Translations under genes and position numbers: made by a program | Assembly: GCA_001972305.1 (NCBI GenBank) | Contig: BDDD01000174.1 | Span: 368,331-432,330, forward strand | Direction of reading: 5' to 3' | DNA: 64,000 nucleotides | Source: Cephalotus follicularis | Taxonomy: Eukaryota; Streptophyta; Magnoliopsida; Oxalidales; Cephalotaceae | Shown: in pieces, positions 1 through 11,000 of the stretch | Layout of the letters: every line of letters begins with the position of its first letter | How positions within the stretch are numbered: the first letter of the stretch is position 1 | Notes under the pieces: generated by a model | What the model saw: only the letters and a program-made list of their open reading frames with translations | Told to the model about the DNA's origin: nothing | Databases searched by the model: none

Positions 1-559
1 AAATGAAATTATCTCTCTGGTATGCTCTCGTGCAAGAGCTAGAGACAAAGGGTGGTGAGAAGTGAATCGCTTCGTGAAAATTTATAACATACAGAAACGT
101 TTGAAACAAAATGAAACATATGTACGAAAAAAAAAGGCTATCATGTTATTTACTTATCTTGATTGATTGGCTTCATTTAACTGCTATATGTTGCACAAGA
201 ATTTATTGTTCTCGTTTTATCTTGGTAGGTTTTCTTTTTTCTTTTTGATAAAATATAGTGTTTCCTTTGTTATGTATATATTTTTCAAACAATATTTGCC
301 TTAATGCTGTTGTGATAAACTTTTTTATACTCACAAATATTTTATCGATCTATAATTTATAGTTAATAAATCTAATCGTTGGATTTTAAGATATATCTAT
401 GTAGATTATATATGTTAAATTTAAAATATATTAAATATCTTTAATTATTATATTTACACAATAATTTTTAATCATTATATGAATATCTAAGAATAAAATA
501 AAATATTTATAGATATCTAACTGATTTAAAAATTTGTATAAATAATTTATATTGATAGT

Positions 560-752
560 AGGGACGGCAATTTTCCTTGCTGCGCTCCCCTCGCTTCCTT
601 CCGCTTCAAATGGGGTAGAGAATCTCCGCTCCGTTTAAGGATTGGAGTAGGGGTGGGGGAAAAATATGCCCCACAAGTGGGGGTGGGGAGGGAGCAAAGC
701 AAGTGTTTTCCACGCTTCTCTCCGCCCTGTCCCGCTTCACCCCGCTTCGCCT
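560..752. repeat. GC-rich low-complexity island 1
   Basis: A sharply bounded G/C-rich block inside very AT-rich DNA. Its first half is G-rich on the plus strand (runs such as GGGGTGGGGGA) and its second half is C-rich (CCGCCCTGTCCCGCTTCACC), so it could fold back on itself. It resembles the degenerate GGGGCGGGGA-type blocks found scattered in plant genomes. No coding signal. Confidence 0.5.
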
Positions 753-984
753 TTATATATTTTATTACATATATAATATATCAATAAATGAATTTCTCAA
801 AATATTATTGTTATATTATATCTAAGATTTATTGTAATATGTATTTATGTATAACAAATACATATAATCTTTTTTTTCTTAAAATTTAAGCATATTAATA
901 TGTGAGTGTTTAAAAATAAAAGAAACTACTAGTCATTTAGTTGTGTTTAGCTTATACATCCATGAGATTAGGGATGTCGATGAT

Positions 985-1170
985 GTAGATCGAAACAGAT
1001 TTTGTCATCCCCAGTCCCGTCCCTGCCCCAACCCCCGTCAAAGAAATGGCTTCCCGCCTCTGCCCCGCCCCATCCCGTCATGGAGAAAAGAAACTTCGTC
1101 CCGTCCCCGCTCCGCTCTTTGGTGAGGTGGGAACAAAGATTGCAAAATCCGTTCCGATTCACCACGTTGT
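985..1170. repeat. GC-rich low-complexity island 2
   Basis: Second G/C-rich block, about 230 bp after the first. It is C-rich on the plus strand (CCCCGCCCCATCCCGTC) and ends in a short GGTGAGGTGGGAAC stretch. It shares the CCCCGCTCCG-type vocabulary of island 1, so the two may derive from one repeat family. No coding signal. Confidence 0.45.
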
Positions 1171-1673
1171 CATCCATAATTAATATAATTTGAAATCTAA
1201 TCATTACATTTATTAAATATGAATCATTAAAAAAATGAAATAGGGGGAATTCAGCGAGTATTATTTTCAATTTTTTTTCCAAAAATTCGCATTAATTAAG
1301 ATAACTGTTGTTGAATTTGTTAATTGGTTAAGGAGATATAAATGACATAATGTGTGACGTAACTAATCAACTTTCTTCCAACATTCTCCTGTTTTGATAG
1401 AGTCAGATCGGCGAGATTTTAGCTAAGTTGTCCATCAACAACTTTCTTTCAACATTTTAAATATCCATTTATATAAAATTCACTGAGCAACCCCCGGATT
1501 AATTAGTTTTCACGTTAAGCAACTAACCTATCAGTGGGAACAGAGACGGATATAATTCACCCGACTTCAACGCCTATTTTTAGGTAAGCAGTAGCATCTT
1601 AAAAAGTCCAAAAAAAGGAAAAAAATTTCAACCCAAATGAATCTACAACAACTCGATATGAGTTGTAAATAAA

Positions 1674-1680
1674 TATAAAT
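1674..1680 (+). promoter_or_regulatory. TATA-like box of the PLR gene
   Basis: TATAAAT lies 55 bp upstream of the PLR start codon. An (AG)n tract (1721-1734) runs directly into the ATG. The spacing would give a short leader of roughly 25-30 nt. The surroundings are AT-rich and other TATA-like strings exist nearby, so the assignment is tentative. Confidence 0.35.
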
Positions 1681-1734
1681 ATTCTCTTATAGTATTACTA
1701 AACTCACATTAAAAGTGATCAGAGAGAGAGAGAG

Positions 1735-2064
1735 ATGGAGAAAAGCAAAGTCTTGATTATAGGGGGTACTGGATACTTGGGGAAGAGATTGGTGAAGGCA
1801 AGTTTAGCTCAGGGTCACCAAACATATGTGCTTCATAGGACAGAGATCGGTGTTGATATTGAGAAAGTGCAGATGCTCTTGTCATTCAAGGAACAAGGAG
1901 CCCATCTCGTGTCGGGTTCTTTTAATGATTATCAAAGCCTTGTCAGTGCTGTCAAATTAGTTGATGTTGTTATTTGTGCAATATCTGGCGTCCACATTAG
2001 GAGCCACCAAATCTTGCTTCAGCTTAAGCTTGTTGATGCAATTAAAGAAGCTGGAAATGTTAAG
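1735..2064 (+). CDS. PLR: PLR exon 1
   Basis: Codes residues 1-110, from [16 protein letters not shown] to AIKEAGNVK. It holds the dinucleotide-binding beta-alpha-beta unit. The donor is AAG|GTACTT at 2064/2065, phase 0. Reading past the donor gives only three more codons before a TAG, which supports the splice site. Confidence 0.92.
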
Positions 2065-5000
2065 GTACTTGATTAGATTACTATATCAATTAATATCTTG
2101 TAACTCATCTTACTCGATGCCTTTAAGATTTCTAAGATTCTTTTCTTAAACCTTTCGTCTTGTTTGGTTATGCTATCATGACATAATACTCGGTTATAGA
2201 GATTTTTGCCGTCAGAGTTTGGCACTGACCCTGCAAGAATGGAGAATGCAATGGAACCTGGAAGGGTGACATTTGATGACAAAATGGTAGTAAGGAAAGC
2301 AATTCAGGATGCCAAGATTCCCTTCACATATGTTTCGGCAAACTGCTTTGCTGGCTACTTTCTTGGTGGTTTGTGTCAACCAGGTAGTATACTTCCTTCG
2401 AGGGATCATGTAGTCTTGTTGGGTGATGGCAACCAAAAAGGTACCATGAAATTTCTCTTTATGTGGTACATAATTAAATTGAATAATTGCACACTCCAAT
2501 TAATTCACTTTGTAGATTTTTTTGTAAGGGGGCACACTTGGTATGTAAGCATTTACTGTGAGATACTTTAAAGTTGCAAGGCAAATACAAATATAGAAAC
2601 GTTTGGTATGCGACAAGAAAAAGTAATCTATTAATGTCATCTTGATGGATAAGTTTTATGCCTAAAATCTCTGTTATATCATGTTGTAAAACTAGCTTCT
2701 GAAATCTCTAACAACCTGATAGTAAAGTTTAATGAAGTAATCACATGCAAAACAATAAGGATAAATCAACACAAGATTTACGTGATTCGATCAATGTGAT
2801 CTACGTATACGGGCAGAGGTGATATGGATTTTATTATATGAATTCGGATTACAATGAGTCTCTAGGCTCTCTAGGTTACTCTCTCTACGTGTCACTCACT
2901 TTTTATAGCTGCCCCCCTTTGATATATATATTAACTAGGTTACACAAAACCCTACTCAAACAGATAAGGAAAGAAAACTCAGAAATAGCAATATTTTTCC
3001 ATCGCAAGCGTCGACGGTTTTACTCAAATTGTCAACGCTTTAGTGCATAGGGTCGATGGTTTGACGCTGACTGTCAGCGCTTTATTCTAGAAGGTATTTG
3101 TCCTTCTCTGCACTTCCAAAGCGTCGACTGACACGCCCCGTTCCCGAGCACCCCCGCCCAAGGACGGTCGTGTCAGGTGGAAGGATCCCTCACCTTAATC
3201 CCTAACCAAAACCCCCAAAAGCAATGGCTAACGCTAAGGCCAAGGCAGGCATTAAAACGCGCTGCCGAGGAGAGCCGCGCTCCCCAGGCCAAACGCACCA
3301 TAAGGCATAGAAACAAGAAGTGCCTGCATGCCAGAAGAAACACACGGCAGAGAAGGGACAAGGAAGGAATGGCAAAACTGTAAATAACCCTTACATAAAA
3401 CCATTCCCAAAACTCACCGTTTAACTAAAGGAGACACACACAACAACCACTGCCCAAACGCACCGTTCCACTAAAGGAACATGCCAGGGGAGGGAGTCAG
3501 GGCAGAGAACGTAACACAACGTCTTGCCTGGGGTCCCGGGCAGGGGATGCCAACACCACCCAACACAACATGACGTATCACAAGCCAGACCTGCACCTCC
3601 ATCCTAAGACAAGCCTTCCCCAGACGAGCCATCCTCGGGCATGTCCTCATTGAACGATTAACTTCGGACATGTCCTCCCCAGGCATGTCTTCCCCGGGCA
3701 TGACCCATACAAACAAGCATATGCAGGGGCACAAGAAAACGACAACGTTTAACATAAGGCTAAGCCTAGGATCAACACAAGGGCCCGGGACAAAAGCTAA
3801 GCAAAGGACAACCACCCGAGGTCCTACCAACGCTCATCTTACACTAAGGAGACGAAATCTCAACCTGGCCAAGCACCAATGGGATCCACCAGGGCTCACC
3901 TGACAAAACATCTCAAGGGACCGAGCTGGTCCGAGGTTGGAAGGACGGACAAACCTAAGGAAAACTTTTTACTCCCACTTAACGCCTGGGAGCATGCCCA
4001 GGGACAAACACCCGGGGACGCCACCAGACCTCAGCTTAGGGTCAACCAACCCGAGCAGAAAGGTCAACCTAAGGTCTGCCTATCCCTCGAACCTTACCAC
4101 CCCCTCCCCTGGCATCTCAGAAAAGGTGTCACGCACAAAGGGCTCGGGAGAAACACTTAAGTTTCACCTGGGGAGACCTGCTCCTTTGCCCAGGGTCAAA
4201 ATACCCCCGAACTCATACGTCGTCCCTGCACCCTAAACGCTTAACATAAACAACGCCAGGGCTGGGAACACAGCTCATAACAACAAGGTATATAAAACAA
4301 GTGAATTATATACGGTCCCGGGCAAAATGCCAAGAACCCCCAACATCTAAGAAATCATATACATGTTTACAAAAAGAAGGTTTACAAGACATAGACATCA
4401 ACAAGTATATACAAAAACCCCAAGAATGTCCCCAAATGCATGAAGGTGCCCGTGGCCGAGGAGCCATCCTAAGGTACTGCGTCAGGCGTCAACCTCTTTC
4501 AACACGTTGTCCTTAGTGGATCTCAAGAACCCTGCTCCCCGCTTCCTCTGCAGACAAAATTGAGAGGGGATTAATCCAACTGACTAGTGAGTAAGATCAA
4601 GGAATATCCTGGGCAAACCCACTTCCACCGGGGTGCCAAGAGTCAAGGTGAACGTGCCCTGCCCCAACTAGGCCAAAGGACAATCCATATCCACTACTCA
4701 ACAAAACAAGGCAGGGGTGACAATATACAAAGATATCAATAAAAAGGAAAACCCGAGGAGACATCAGAGCTACCAACTCAATGACTGACCTCAAGGAAAG
4801 AAGATAAACAACAGGTTATATGTCAGAACATGCCAGGGATCCAAGGATCAACAAAAGATCAACTCTAAGGATCAACAATTATCAAGGGACTACTGGTACC
4901 GTATCAATCACAAGTACATTCCACACACGCACACGCACACATCATACTCACACACTTCCATAGCCGGAACCACCTCGGCAAGCACAAATAACAATTCCGT

Positions 5001-8000
5001 TGACGTTCCATCAACGCTATCATGGGCTACAGAACTGTACACATCCCTCATATACGCATATAGATTCCCACTTCCAGAGCTCCGCATGAACATCGGTAGA
5101 AGGGCTACGCTAGCACTCCTTCCCCGGCTATCACACGTTGGCGCACCTCACTACATGAACATCGATCGAGGGGCTACGCAAGCCCACCCTTGTCTGCAAT
5201 CACGAGCTCAGCACTACACCATATGAACATTGATCGAGGAGCTAACTCGTCAGCAATCACATAGCGTTAGTATCGTCCAAGAGGCCCGCGAATCACTGCT
5301 CAGCTCCACCCTTGACGAGATGACAGAGGAGTACATCGTCTCAGAGGTAAGTGTATCACCACTTAGACCATCTGGTGCCCGCAATCTGATGTCCGAGGAC
5401 TCCATTATGGCCTGACCAGAGAAGATAGCGGATCCATGGCTACCCCCACACATCATTCCATCATAGACCAATGAAATGAGCAGATTCGGGTATGAAACTC
5501 AGGCACAGTCACACCCAACAGTTCATCATAGATAATGGCACTGCTGAATGGAATTGGGATCGAACACCCACTCCCCCTTCAGCCACAACAAGTCTCATAC
5601 ATAACCAAGTAGCCAGTAACCAGTAACCAGTACCCGGGGACAACAACACATGATATCAAATAAAGCATAAATACTTAAACAGAAAGGGGAAACAACAAGT
5701 TCAACCCAGGCATTGAGCCTTTAGCTCAGAAACAACAGTATTCACATGCAATATCAACAAGATGACAGCAGAAGAAGTCCTAGTCAAAGATAATATCATG
5801 GAAGGACATATAAACAGTAAACTCTCAGTTATCAATTGATAGAAAGAAGAACATCCCACTCACTAGTATCAGTAGCTTCCTCAGCTAGCTCCCTTGTTGT
5901 GCGGACTTCGTGCCTAGATCTTCCTCTGCAAGATCAACACACAACAACGCTTAGCCACCATGAACAAACATCTCTGAAGTCATGCATGAACCACATACAT
6001 CCATGAAAACCAAGGCGAAGCATTTCCTCGGCCTCAAAGATCGTTCCTGCACCAACCATGCGACACACCAAACCGTACTGAGGAGGACACTCACTTGCTA
6101 GACGCGTAGACGGGTGGAAGAAAGTCTCAACCTTAAACAGTGATCAAAGCTTCAGAAGAAAGACGAAGAAGAAAGATGAAAGATGAAAGCTCACTCTCCC
6201 AAATGCTTCTTCAGGCGTGAGATGATGGATATGACGTCTGTCGAAAGCCAACTGCCAAGCTTCTTAAGCAAGCTTTGCACATATCCCAACACAAAACAAA
6301 TATCACTTATCTCTTAACCACATACAAACCATTGGGCCTTCACCAAGCTCAGGCCAAACTAACACTATCCAAGAAGAGAAGCCCAAGCCAACCACAACCA
6401 AGGAGAAAAGAAAAAAATTTCTCCCAAGCCCAAACATCAATTTGCCCAAAATTAATGTGAGTCGTTACATCCTCTCTCCCTTAAGGAATTTTGTCCTCAA
6501 AATTCCAGCTCTGGTACAGGGAACAAGTCAGGGTAATGCTCCCTCATCTGGTCCTCACGTTCCCAGGTAGGCTCTCCTGCTACATGGTTGCTCCACAAGA
6601 TCTTCCCCAAGGGAATGGTCTTGTTCCTCAACACCTGTTCTCGGCGGTCTAAGATCTGCTCTAGGGCTGCCTCATAAGCCAACACTGGTAATTCCTCCTC
6701 GGATAACACCACTGGCTCGGTCAACACATGGGAAGGATCAGCAACGTATTTCCTCGGCACAGATACGTGGAACATGTCGTGCACTCTGGCCATCGCCTCG
6801 GGCAACGCCAAACGATAAGCCACTAGTCCGATCCTTTGCACAATTTCAAAGGGACCTATGTACCTTAGGCTAAGCTTCCCACGCTTGCCAAAACGAACAA
6901 TCCCCCTTTAAGGTGATACCCTGACGAAAACCTTGTCACCTACAGAGAATTCCAAGTCCTTACGACGCTTGTCTGCGTAGCTCTTCCGCCTACTCTGGGC
7001 CGCACGTAAACGATCTCGGATCACCTTCACCTTCTCTGCTGCGTCAGGTACCAACTCTAGTCCTAACAACCGGTGTTCTCCCACCTCATTCCAACACAAA
7101 GGGGTTCGACAATGTCTGCCGTACAAAGCCTCATAAGAAGCCATACCAATGCTCGCCTGATAGCTGTTATTGTAGGCGAACTCGATCAAAGTCAAACGGT
7201 CATCCCAACTTGTTGAATTGTCAACTATTCCACACTTGGTAGCACACCTACATTGATCACCATATTCAAATGTGGCAACCCATGTGAAAGGTGTGATGAT
7301 TTTTAAATACAATAAAATCAATGCATTCAAACCATGTGAGCTTTTGGATGCCATGAAGGTTGAATGTAGTCAAACATAGAATTCCATTTGGAATTCTATT
7401 GCTCTTATTTTAATGTTTTACTTATACTATAAATATGTGCTCTTTGTAAGGAAATAGATAAGGAAGTAAGAGTTTTTCTCCATTAACACTTTTTTCATCC
7501 CTCCAATTCTCTCATTCTTTTTCTCAAATTATTTCTTCTATGCAATTTTCTAATTCATTTTTCTCTCTTAAATTTCTTTCCGCATGAAATACTAAATTAT
7601 CTTTATGCTAATGCACCAATATATCCAACAACTGGTATCAGAGCACTAGTAGATCTCGACGGCACAATTACCGGCACAATTTTAGCACTATTTCGGCACC
7701 ACCGCGGCACTACTCCGGCAATACTCCAATCTTTCCGCTATGGCTTCTTCGACCTCAGCAAACGCGATACCCGTCTTCTCCGGCGAAAATTTTGATTTTT
7801 GGAGCATAAAAATCAAAACCATTTTACGAGCCTACGATTTGTGGGAAGTAGTGGAAAACGGCATTCCAAAAGTCGCGGCTCCGTTAAAAGAAAAAACAGA
7901 AGCTGAAGAAAGCACAACCACTACTACCACAAAATCCGAAAGCTCACCGACAACAGTCCCAATGAAGGAATGGCAGAAAAAAGATGCAGACGCACTCGCC

Positions 8001-11000
8001 AAAATTCATCTAGCTGTGTCGGATTCCATTTTTCCGAGAATCATGAATTCTACATCGGCAAAAGAAGCATGGGACACGTTGCAAGACGAGTTCAAAGGCA
8101 CCGTTAAAATTCGGGCTATCAAACTTCAAACTCTTCGAAGAGACTTTGAAAATCTTCGAATGATAGAATGAGAGACTATCAAAGATTTCTCTTCTAGAGC
8201 AATTGAAGTTGTCAACCAAATGAAGTCCTACGGCAGCAACATCACGAATCAACGGGTAATTGAGAAATTTTTAATTTCCCTCACCGAAAAATTTGATTCT
8301 GTGGTAAATATCATCGAAGAGACTAGAAATCTTTCTGAACTCTCCGTCACCGAGCTTGTCGGTTCTCTACAAGCTCACGAACAAAGAATCTCCAGGAGGA
8401 CAGAAGTTTCCATCGAAGGTGCTTTTCAATCAAAGCACAAAAATAAATTTCAACCGAAAGGTGGAAAATCTCAACGGAGACAAGGCAACTCCAAAGAAGG
8501 CGAGAACAAGGGCAAATTTCCTCCGTGCGGCATTTGCCAAAAGTCCAGCCATCAAGAAAAGGATTGTTGGCAAAAAGGGAAACCCCGGTGTAAAAACTGT
8601 AAGCAGTTTGGTCACACCAACCAAACCTGCAGACTCAAGCAACAACAGCAAGCTGGCGTTTCCGAAACTCAAGAAGCTGAAAATCAAATTTTCTATGCCT
8701 GTCATTCAGCGACGGCAAAGAAAGATGATGTCTGGCTAATTGATAGCGGCTGCACTAACCACATGGCGAAGAACCCAACTTTTTTCACTCAAATAGATAC
8801 GACCATCAAAGTTCCTATCCAGATGGGCGATGGAGGTTCGGTTCAATCCGAAGGGAAAGGCACGGTAGCTATCCAGACGAAGACGGGGACGAGGTTCATC
8901 AATGATCTTTATGTTCCAGATCTAAGTCAAAATCTGCTAAGTGTGCCCCAAATGTTAACGAATAATTACTCTTTATTATTTGAAGGCAGCACTTGTGCAA
9001 TTTTTGATGCTCAGAAGAATGAGATAGCGCGTGTCAACATGCAGAACAAGACATTCCCTATTAAGTGGAACTACGTCACTGAAAGTTTACTGGTGTCACA
9101 GGATGGAGTAGATAGTTTACTTTGGCACAAAAGATTTGGGCACTGCAACATTCAAAGTCTGAAGCTGCTTTCCCAAAAAACCATGGTGAAAAATCTACCC
9201 ACCATCAGTGATCTCAAAGGAGTGTGTGAAGGATGTCAACTCGGCAAGATGCACAGACAACCGTTTCCAAGCGGCGAAGCATGGTGTGCCTCACAGAAAC
9301 TTCAACTAGTACACACCGACATCTGCGGTCCAACGAGAACTCCATCATTGGACAACAGCAGATATTTCATCCTCTTCATTGATGATTATAACCGCATGGC
9401 ATGGGTATATTTTCTGAAAGAAAAATCTGCGGTCTTTCGAACTTTTCAGAAGTTCAAAAAGCTCGTGCAAAATCAAAGTGGCTGTCAGATTCAGACACTT
9501 CGTAGCGACAACGGCACCGAATACACCTCAGCCGAATTCAAAAAATTCTGTGAAGATGAAGGTGTAGAGCGCCAACTCACTGTCGTGTACACACCGCAGC
9601 AGAACGGTGTTTCAGAAAGGAAGAACAGAACTGTCATGGATATGACGAGATCCATGATAAAAGACAAGGGCATGCCGAACAAATTTTGGGCTGAAGCGGT
9701 TTACACCGCTATTTATATGTTGAATTGTCAACTATTCCACACTTGGTAGCACACCTACATTGATCACCATATTCAAATGTGGCAACCCATGTGAAAGGTG
9801 TGATGATTTTTAAATACAATAAAATCAATGCATTCAAACCATGTGAGCTTTTGGATGCCATGAAGGTTGAATGTAGTCAAACATAGAATTCCATTTGGAA
9901 TTCTATTGCTCTTATTTTAATGTTTTACTTATACTATAAATATGTGCTCTTTGTAAGGAAATAGATAAGGAAGTAAGAGTTTTTCTCCATTAACACTTTT
10001 TTCATCCCTCCAATTCTCTCATTCTTTTTCTCAAATTATTTCTTCTATGCAATTTTCTAATTCATTTTTCTCTCTTAAATTTCTTTCCGCATGAAATACT
10101 AAATTAGCTTTATGCTAATGCACCAATATATCCAACACAACTTCCTCGGAAATGCATGACACAGGCTCTCAACATGTCCTCAAGAATATGGATAGCACGC
10201 TCAGACTGCCCATCGGTCTGAGGATGGTACGAGGTACTGAGTCGCAACTCTGTACCCAACGTCCTCTGCAAGCTCCGCTAGAATTTTGATGTAAACCTCG
10301 GTTTTCTATCCGAAACTATGCTGCTGGGGATCCCACGTAACCTGATCACACCGTTCACATACAACCGAGCTAACTTGTCCAAACTGAAGTCCCTTCCTTA
10401 TAGGTATGAAGTGAGCAGACTTGGTCAGACGATCGATAATCACCCATATTGCATCATGCTTACTCCTCGTTCAAGGAAAACTGGTGACAAAGTCCATCGA
10501 TATGTTGTCCCATTTTCATACTGGAATAGGAGGCGGTTGAAGAAGACCTGAAGGCTTCTGTCGCTCAGCCTTCACCTGCTGGCACGTCAAGCACTTTGCC
10601 ACGAACCTGGCAATCTCACGCTTCATACCCCACCACCAAAAAGACTGCCTTAGGTCATGATACATCTTGGTACTTCTAGGATGCATTGACTAAGGAGAAC
10701 GATGAGCTTCTTCTAGGATCTCTTGCTTGATCGTCTCGACATGTGGTACACATATCCTTTTCCCAAACATCAGAGCACCATCACCCCTGATGTGGAAGTC
10801 AGTCCGAGAACCCTCTCTGACCTGTTTCAACAACTTAACCAACCTCCAGTCCTTCTCTTGTGCTCCCCGAATCTGTTCTTCCCAAACAAACCTCACTCGC
10901 AGGGAAGCCAACATCGCTCCACTGTCCCTGGCAAACAGCTCTGCCCTCAAAGATCTCAACTGTTCCAACATCTTCAAGTAAACCAACCGTACATGAGCCC

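Larger units (their letters stand above)
1..1500. other. AT-rich upstream flank, no gene seen
   Basis: Mostly A+T-rich intergenic DNA with no open frame that resembles a protein family. Short frames near 943-1282 overlap a GC-rich low-complexity island on both strands and have no domain, so they are not called. The only structure noted is the two GC-rich islands listed separately. Confidence 0.6.
7211..10137 (+). mobile_element. T3: young, internally deleted Ty1/copia element inside T2 integrase
   Basis: Two 420-bp LTRs (7211-7630, 9718-10137) differ at one site by eye (T at about 7602 against G at about 10109). The 5-bp duplication CAACT is perfect (7206-7210, 10138-10142). The internal part is only 2087 bp. 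It has a PBS, gag, protease and integrase core, but no RT, RNase H or polypurine tract. The coding frame runs straight into the 3' LTR. It cannot supply its own RT, so any movement after the deletion needed a partner element. The deletion may also postdate insertion. Confidence 0.93.

Noticed and set aside
943-1282. Overlapping short frames on both strands
   Set aside because: They sit in the GC-rich low-complexity island, have Pro/Arg-rich or random composition, and match no family I know.
1735-2571. Reading PLR as a broken gene because exons 1 and 2 end in stops
   Set aside because: The stops lie just past consensus GT donors. Exons 3 and 4, 19.6 kb downstream, restore the family sequence in phase to the expected 312 residues.
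4301-4516. Short frame with a near-identical counterpart at 14842-15057
   Set aside because: Similarity is explained by the two being the same position in the T2 LTR pair. There is no protein family, and it is off the element's coding strand.
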